Assembly (NCBI GenBank): GCA_910577935.1
Contig: CAJTOT010000008.1
Location: 31,528-41,839, forward strand
Length of the DNA stretch: 10,312 nucleotides
Direction: 5' to 3'
DNA from: an uncultured Hungatella sp.
Lineage (GTDB): Bacteria > Bacillota > Clostridia > Lachnospirales > Lachnospiraceae
How positions within the stretch are numbered: the stretch's first letter is position 1; the number at the start of each line of letters is the position of its first letter. The translations under genes and the position numbers were made by a program. Positions 6,274 through 10,312 of the stretch are shown in pieces. The notes beneath the pieces were generated by a model, which worked only from the letters and a program-made list of their open reading frames with translations, did no database searches and had not been told where the DNA came from.

Positions 6274-6361
6274 GGCAGAAGATTTGATCCGAGACCGCTG
6301 AAAAGCACATTGCGCCGGCGGGCAGCCAGTGTGTTTTTCAGTAGTTTCGGGTTCTTCTGCC
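6274..6361 (+). promoter_or_regulatory. long 34-pair hairpin in the pnp leader, candidate RNase III site
   Basis: Three stacked helices form one long arm: 6274-6282 with 6353-6361 (9 pairs), then 6287-6295 with 6344-6352 (9 pairs, after a 4-nt left bulge TTTG), then 6297-6312 with 6327-6342 (16 pairs, after a C/A mismatch). The loop at 6313-6326 has 14 nt. Five of the 34 pairs are G-U. The arm is long enough for double-strand cleavage by RNase III and ends 69 nt before the pnp start. In E. coli an RNase III-cleaved hairpin in the pnp leader is the basis of PNPase autoregulation, and a similar intergenic hairpin is processed in Streptomyces. The same role here is inference. Confidence 0.65.
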
Positions 6362-6367
6362 GCATCG

Positions 6368-6391
6368 CGGGGCCGTCATCTATTTGCCCCG
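6368..6391 (+). promoter_or_regulatory. short GC hairpin upstream of the pnp RBS
   Basis: CGGGGC (6368-6373) pairs with GCCCCG (6386-6391) around a 12-nt loop. It lies between the long hairpin and the RBS AAAAGGAG (6416-6423). A short T-run occurs at 6406-6410, but 14 nt after the stem, so it does not make a terminator. Confidence 0.4.
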
Positions 6392-6430
6392 GCAGCATCA
6401 TAATATTTTTCAGAGAAAAGGAGATCAGAC

Positions 6431-8617
6431 ATGTACAAAAGTTTTTCTATGGAATTAGCGGGAAGGACCCTGACTGTAGACATCGACAGAGTGGCAAAGC
6501 AGGCAGGCGGAGCCGCGTTTATGCATTACGGCGAGACCACTGTGCTGAGTACGGCCACATCATCGAAGGAGCCCAGGGAGGGCATTGATTTCTTCCCTCT
6601 CAGCGTGGAGTATGAAGAAAAGCTCTATGCCGTGGGAAAGATTCCCGGAGGTTTTAACAGGAGAGAGGGTAAGGCCAGCGAGAACGCGGTCCTCACAAGC
6701 CGCGTCATCGACCGTCCCATGCGTCCCCTGTTTCCAAAGGATTACCGCAATGACGTGACGCTGAACAACATGGTTATGAGTGTGGACCCAGAGTGCCGGC
6801 CGGAGCTGGTGGCTATGCTGGGCGCCGCCATCGCCACCTGTATTTCCGACATCCCCTTTGACGGCCCCTGCGCCATGACCCAGGTTGGCTTAATCGGCGG
6901 GGAGCTGGTGCTCAACCCATCCCAGGAGCAGTGGAAGAACGGCGATCTGAATCTGACGGTCGCCTCCACCAGGGAAAAGGTGATCATGATCGAGGCCGGC
7001 GCCAATGAGGTTCCGGAGGCCAGGATGATCGAGGCGATCTACAAGGCTCACGAGGTAAACCAGACCATCATCGCGTTTATCGACAAGATCGTGGCAGAGG
7101 TGGGCAGGGAGAAGCACGGCTACACCAGCTGCGCCATCCCGGAGGAGCTGTTTGACGCCATCAAGGAGCTGGTGCCGCCTCTGGAGATGGAGAAGGCGGT
7201 GTTCACCGACGACAAGCAGACCAGAGAGAAAAATATCAGCAATATCACGGAGAAGCTGGCGGAGGCCTTCGCGGACAAGGAAGACTGGCTGGAGGTTCTC
7301 TCCGAGGCAGTCTACCAGTATCAGAAGAAGACTGTCCGGAAGATGATCTTAAAGGACGGCAAGCGCCCGGACGGAAGAGAGATGACCCAGATCCGCCATC
7401 TGTCCGCCGAGGTGGATTTGATTCCCAGGGTTCACGGCTCTGCCATGTTCACCAGGGGACAGACCCAGATATGCAACGTGTGTACCCTGGCGCCCCTGTC
7501 CGAGCAGCAGAAGCTGGACGGGCTGGATGAGAACGAGGTGAGCAAGCGGTATATGCACCACTATAATTTCCCGTCATACTCAGTAGGCGAGACAAAGCCC
7601 TCCAGAGGGCCGGGAAGACGTGAGATCGGCCACGGCGCTCTGGCGGAGAGGGCCCTGCTTCCGGTGCTGCCCAGCGAGGCGGATTTCCCCTATGCCATCC
7701 GCACGGTGTCGGAGACATTTGAGTCCAACGGCTCCACATCCATGGCGTCCACCTGCGCTTCCTGCATGTCCCTGATGGCGGCAGGCGTGCCCATCAGAAA
7801 GATGGTGGCGGGTATCTCCTGCGGCCTGGTGACAGGCGACAGCGACGGCGAGTTCGTTCTTCTCACCGATATTCAGGGCCTGGAGGACTTCTTCGGCGAT
7901 ATGGACTTTAAGGTGACGGGAACCACGGAGGGCATCACCGCCATCCAGATGGACATCAAAATTCACGGCCTCACAAGAGAGATCGTGGAGGGAGCCATCG
8001 CCAGGTGCCGGGAGGCCAGGCTGTTTATCATGGACACCTGCATGAAGCCTGCCATCTCCGAGCCGAGAAAAGAAGTGAGCAAGTACGCCCCCAAGATTGA
8101 GCAGATCACCATCGATCCCCAGAAGATCGGGGATGTGGTAGGAAAGCAGGGCAAGGTGATCAACAAGATCATCGAGGAGACCGGCGTGAAGATCGACATC
8201 GAGGACGACGGAAGCGTGTCGGTGTGCGGCACAGACAAAGAGATGATCGCCAAGGCCGTCAAGATTATCGAGAGCATTGTCACGGACATTGAGGCGGGAC
8301 AGGTATACACCGGCAAGGTTGTGAGAATCATGAATTTCGGAGCCTTTGTAGAGCTGGCTCCCAACAAGGACGGCATGGTCCACATCTCCAAGCTGTGCGA
8401 CAAGAGAGTGGAGAAGGTGGAAGACGTGGTGAACATCGGCGACGAAGTGACTGTCAAGGTTATGGAGATCGACAAAATGGGCCGTGTGAACCTGAGCATG
8501 AGGCCTGCGGACCTGTCAGGAAAAGGCGGCGGAAGCGGCAGGGAAGAGAGACGGGACGAAAGAAGAGAAGACAGGCGCGACAACAGCCGGCGCGAGGGAA
8601 GACGGAATAACAGATAG
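6431..8617 (+). CDS. pnp: polyribonucleotide nucleotidyltransferase (PNPase)
   Basis: PNPase degrades RNA from the 3' end using phosphate and releases nucleoside diphosphates; it can also add tails. It works as a trimer with a central channel. The 728 residues hold the full domain order: first RNase PH domain with GGFNRREG (73-80) and LTSRVIDRPMRPLFP, a helical linker, a second RNase PH domain with GPGRREIGHGALAERAL and SNGSTSMAS, a KH domain with I566 and the GKQG loop (571-574), and an S1 domain (about 625-691). Asp486, Asp492 and Lys494 of the catalytic GDMDFKV region are present, so activity is expected. After the S1 domain a 33-residue tail (696-728) is Gly/Ser then almost only Arg, Glu, Asp and Asn. 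The start is fixed by AAAAGGAG seven bases upstream. Expression probably comes from the rpsO promoter, with control through the hairpin-rich leader. A terminator follows. Confidence 0.98.
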   Translation: MYKSFSMELAGRTLTVDIDRVAKQAGGAAFMHYGETTVLSTATSSKEPREGIDFFPLSVEYEEKLYAVGKIPGGFNRREGKASENAVLTSRVIDRPMRPLFPKDYRNDVTLNNMVMSVDPECRPELVAMLGAAIATCISDIPFDGPCAMTQVGLIGGELVLNPSQEQWKNGDLNLTVASTREKVIMIEAGANEVPEARMIEAIYKAHEVNQTIIAFIDKIVAEVGREKHGYTSCAIPEELFDAIKELVPPLEMEKAVFTDDKQTREKNISNITEKLAEAFADKEDWLEVLSEAVYQYQKKTVRKMILKDGKRPDGREMTQIRHLSAEVDLIPRVHGSAMFTRGQTQICNVCTLAPLSEQQKLDGLDENEVSKRYMHHYNFPSYSVGETKPSRGPGRREIGHGALAERALLPVLPSEADFPYAIRTVSETFESNGSTSMASTCASCMSLMAAGVPIRKMVAGISCGLVTGDSDGEFVLLTDIQGLEDFFGDMDFKVTGTTEGITAIQMDIKIHGLTREIVEGAIARCREARLFIMDTCMKPAISEPRKEVSKYAPKIEQITIDPQKIGDVVGKQGKVINKIIEETGVKIDIEDDGSVSVCGTDKEMIAKAVKIIESIVTDIEAGQVYTGKVVRIMNFGAFVELAPNKDGMVHISKLCDKRVEKVEDVVNIGDEVTVKVMEIDKMGRVNLSMRPADLSGKGGGSGREERRDERREDRRDNSRREGRRNNR

Positions 8618-8673
8618 CGGACACCGCCGGCTAAAGATGGCGGAAGTGAAACCGCCTGAACGAGAGCATATTG

Positions 8674-8728
8674 AGAACCGGAACGAAGGACAGTCAGAGA
8701 AGATTGCGGCGGCGTTCCGGTTCTTTTT
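8674..8728 (+). terminator. intrinsic terminator of the infB-pnp operon
   Basis: AGAACCGGAACG (8674-8685) and CGTTCCGGTTCT (8713-8724) form a perfect 12-bp stem, directly followed by TTTT (five consecutive T at 8724-8728). The 27-nt loop is larger than usual. It lies about 55 nt after the pnp stop and marks the end of the housekeeping operon. The gene after it starts only 40 nt later and has no clear promoter in that space, so some readthrough is possible. Confidence 0.8.
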
Positions 8729-8767
8729 CGGAGAAGAGGAAATTGGGAATTTTGCGGAGGAGAGCGG

Positions 8768-10312
8768 ATGAGAACACTGTATTACAACGGGAATATATAT
8801 ACGGGAGATCCAGAGAACCCGGCGGCGTCGGCCATGGCGGTGGAAGACGGGAAAATCGTATGGGTGGGATATGAGCCCGGAGAGGGCAATTCTGGAGGGA
8901 GCGGCCTCGGAGAGGACAGTCACGGAGGGAGCATACCCGGAGAGGACAGCCAGGAAGGGGGCGGTCCCGGAAAGGACAGTCACGGAGAGAGCGGCTCCGG
9001 AAGGGGCGGATATCAGGAGGGAGAAGGGGAGGAGAAAACCGAGAAGGTGGATTTGCGGGGAAGGTTCGTGACCCCCGGCTTCATCGATTCCCACATGCAT
9101 GTGGTGGAGTACGGAAAGCTTCTGCAGGAGGTTTCTCTGGCGGACTGCACCGGTTCCCTGGAACAGGTGTGCCAACGGGTGAAGGCGTTCATAGAAGAGC
9201 GCCGGATTATGCCGGGAACCTGGGTCTGCGGGAGAGGATGGAACCAGGATTATTTTGAAGGCGAGAAACGGTTTGTCAACTGTCACGATTTGGACCGGGT
9301 CTCCACAGAGCATCCCATCTTTCTTGCCAGGGCCTGCGGTCACGTGGTGTCGGTGAACTCAAAGGCCATGGAGCTGGCCGGCGTCACCAGGGACAGCGTT
9401 CAGCCGGCAGACGGATATTTCCAGGTGGATGACAGGGGGGAGCCGCTGGGAATCTTCGAGGAGAACGCCGTCTCTATGGTAAAAGACGTGATTCCCGCCC
9501 CCGCCGTCTCCCAGGTGAAAGAGTACATCCTGAAGGCGGCCAGGTCCCTTAACAGCTTCGGCATCACCTCCGTACACACCGACGATTTTCTCTCTCTCAC
9601 AGGAGTGGATTATGAGATGATCCTCAAGGCATACCGGGAGCTGGAGGCGGAGGGGGCTCTGACCATCAAGATCTATGAGCAGTCCCAGTTTGAAGACCTG
9701 GACGGCTTAAAGGAGTTTGTGGGGAAGGGCTACCATACGGGAGCGGGGAGCAGCTATGTGAAGATCGGCCCATTAAAGATTATCGGTGACGGCTCCCTGG
9801 GGGCGAGAACGGCGTATCTGTCCCAGCCTTACGCGGACAAGGGGGACACCAGGGGAATCGCCGTCTTCACCCAGGAGCAGCTGGACGACATGATCGTCTA
9901 CGCCCACACCCACGGCATGCAGACAGCGGTTCACGCCATCGGCGACGGCATCATGGAGCGGGTGGTCCGCGCCTATGAGAAGGCATTGAAAGAATTTCCC
10001 AGAGAAGATCACCGCCACGGCATCGTCCACTGCCAGATTACCACGAAGCCCCTTCTGGAGAAGATAGAGGAGCTGTCCCTCCACGCCTACATCCAGACCA
10101 TCTTTCTGGACTATGACAGCAAGATAGCGGAGAGCCGCCTGGGGGAGGAGAGGGCGAAGGAGACGTATCAGTTTAAGACTCTCTTTCAAACGGGAAGCGC
10201 CTCCAACGGTTCCGACAGCCCGGTGGAGACTCCCAATGTCATGAAGGGGATTCAGTGCGCCGTCACCAGAACTTCCCTGGACGGGGCCAAAACATTTCTC
10301 CCAGGACAGGCT
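8768..10312 (+). CDS. YtcJ-like metal-dependent amidohydrolase, 3'-truncated by the window edge
   Basis: This belongs to the Amidohydro_3 (YtcJ/NfdA-like) group of the amidohydrolase superfamily, metal-dependent hydrolases of amide-type bonds; the substrate cannot be read from sequence. The frame is open from 8768 to the edge (515 residues), and I expect roughly 50-70 residues to be missing. Seen in order: an N-terminal strand region MRTLYYNGNIYTGDPENP and MAVEDGKIVWVG, a Gly/Ser/Asp repeat insert (38-77), VDLRGRFVTPGFIDSHMH with metal-binding His109 and His111, VKIGPLKIIGDGSLGART (about 331-346), His389 in HAIGD, His421 in IVHCQ, and Asp483 in NGSDSPVE. Key ligands are therefore present and there is no signal peptide, so it should be an active cytoplasmic enzyme (inference). 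AGGAG five bases before the ATG supports the start. It follows the pnp terminator, so it is probably a separate unit unrelated to the operon. Confidence 0.9.
   Translation, partial: MRTLYYNGNIYTGDPENPAASAMAVEDGKIVWVGYEPGEGNSGGSGLGEDSHGGSIPGEDSQEGGGPGKDSHGESGSGRGGYQEGEGEEKTEKVDLRGRFVTPGFIDSHMHVVEYGKLLQEVSLADCTGSLEQVCQRVKAFIEERRIMPGTWVCGRGWNQDYFEGEKRFVNCHDLDRVSTEHPIFLARACGHVVSVNSKAMELAGVTRDSVQPADGYFQVDDRGEPLGIFEENAVSMVKDVIPAPAVSQVKEYILKAARSLNSFGITSVHTDDFLSLTGVDYEMILKAYRELEAEGALTIKIYEQSQFEDLDGLKEFVGKGYHTGAGSSYVKIGPLKIIGDGSLGARTAYLSQPYADKGDTRGIAVFTQEQLDDMIVYAHTHGMQTAVHAIGDGIMERVVRAYEKALKEFPREDHRHGIVHCQITTKPLLEKIEELSLHAYIQTIFLDYDSKIAESRLGEERAKETYQFKTLFQTGSASNGSDSPVETPNVMKGIQCAVTRTSLDGAKTFLPGQA
8879..8998 (+). 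repeat. 30-bp in-frame tandem repeat inside the amidohydrolase
   Basis: Four contiguous 30-bp units start at 8879, 8909, 8939 and 8969. They encode GEGNSGGSGL, GEDSHGGSIP, GEDSQEGGGP and GKDSHGESGS, with the shared core G(E/K)DS. A Gly/Glu-rich stretch runs on to about 9046. The period keeps the reading frame. The array sits where relatives normally have a short turn between the N-terminal sheet and the metal-binding strand, so it adds about 40 flexible residues without touching the motifs. Confidence 0.85.

Noticed and set aside
6259..6588. 109-residue open frame across the pnp leader
   Set aside because: It is not supported by an RBS and overlaps pnp in another frame; the bases are better explained by the long hairpin.
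7580..8383. 267-residue minus-strand frame opposite pnp
   Set aside because: Antisense shadow of a well conserved gene in a GC-rich region, with no recognisable motif.
8516..9343. 275-residue minus-strand open frame with LSG/APS repeats
   Set aside because: It is the reverse of the pnp tail, terminator and amidohydrolase repeat, which are explained on the + strand; the stop-free repeat makes it long.

Overview
The window looks like a chromosomal housekeeping segment of an anaerobic Firmicute, most likely a Clostridia of the Lachnospiraceae type. This rests on gene order (infB-rbfA-nrnA-truB-ribF-rpsO-pnp), AGGAGG-type ribosome binding sites, a single NrnA-type DHH phosphatase, and a Gly/Arg/Tyr/Gln-rich repeat arm on IF2. 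I cannot name a species. All genes are on the + strand. Coding density is high; the longest gene-free stretch is 269 nt, between rpsO and pnp.

Layout: 1-2411 is the 3' part of infB (translation initiation factor IF2), whose N-terminus lies off the left edge. Its first 420 visible bases are an in-frame tandem repeat. After a 119-nt spacer with small hairpins come rbfA (2531-2953), nrnA (2989-3957), truB (3950-4849, overlapping nrnA by 8 nt) and ribF (4855-5796, just after truB). A good promoter (TTGACA, 17 nt, extended TAATAT) sits across the end of ribF and should give rpsO (5895-6161) its own transcript with a roughly 90-nt structured leader. The 269-nt rpsO-pnp spacer is almost entirely foldable. 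It holds a 10-bp GNRA-capped stem-loop, an 18-pair imperfect hairpin, a 34-pair long hairpin and a short GC hairpin before the pnp RBS. pnp (6431-8617) is followed by a clear intrinsic terminator (8674-8728). A YtcJ-like metal-dependent amidohydrolase (8768 to beyond the right edge) then starts a separate unit. It carries its own in-frame 30-bp tandem repeat between its N-terminal segment and its HxH metal motif.

How the genes fit together: IF2, RbfA, S15 and TruB serve translation initiation, 30S maturation and tRNA modification. PNPase and NrnA are two steps of RNA turnover, with PNPase degrading from the 3' end and NrnA clearing the short oligonucleotides left over and pAp. RibF makes FMN and FAD. 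No unfamiliar gene system is present. The parts worth a second look are non-standard features on familiar genes: the long hairpin in the pnp leader (it resembles the RNase III/PNPase autoregulation hairpin known in enterobacteria, though here only from sequence), the internal rpsO promoter and leader, the FUS-like repeat arm of IF2, the Arg-rich tail of PNPase and the repeat insert in the amidohydrolase.
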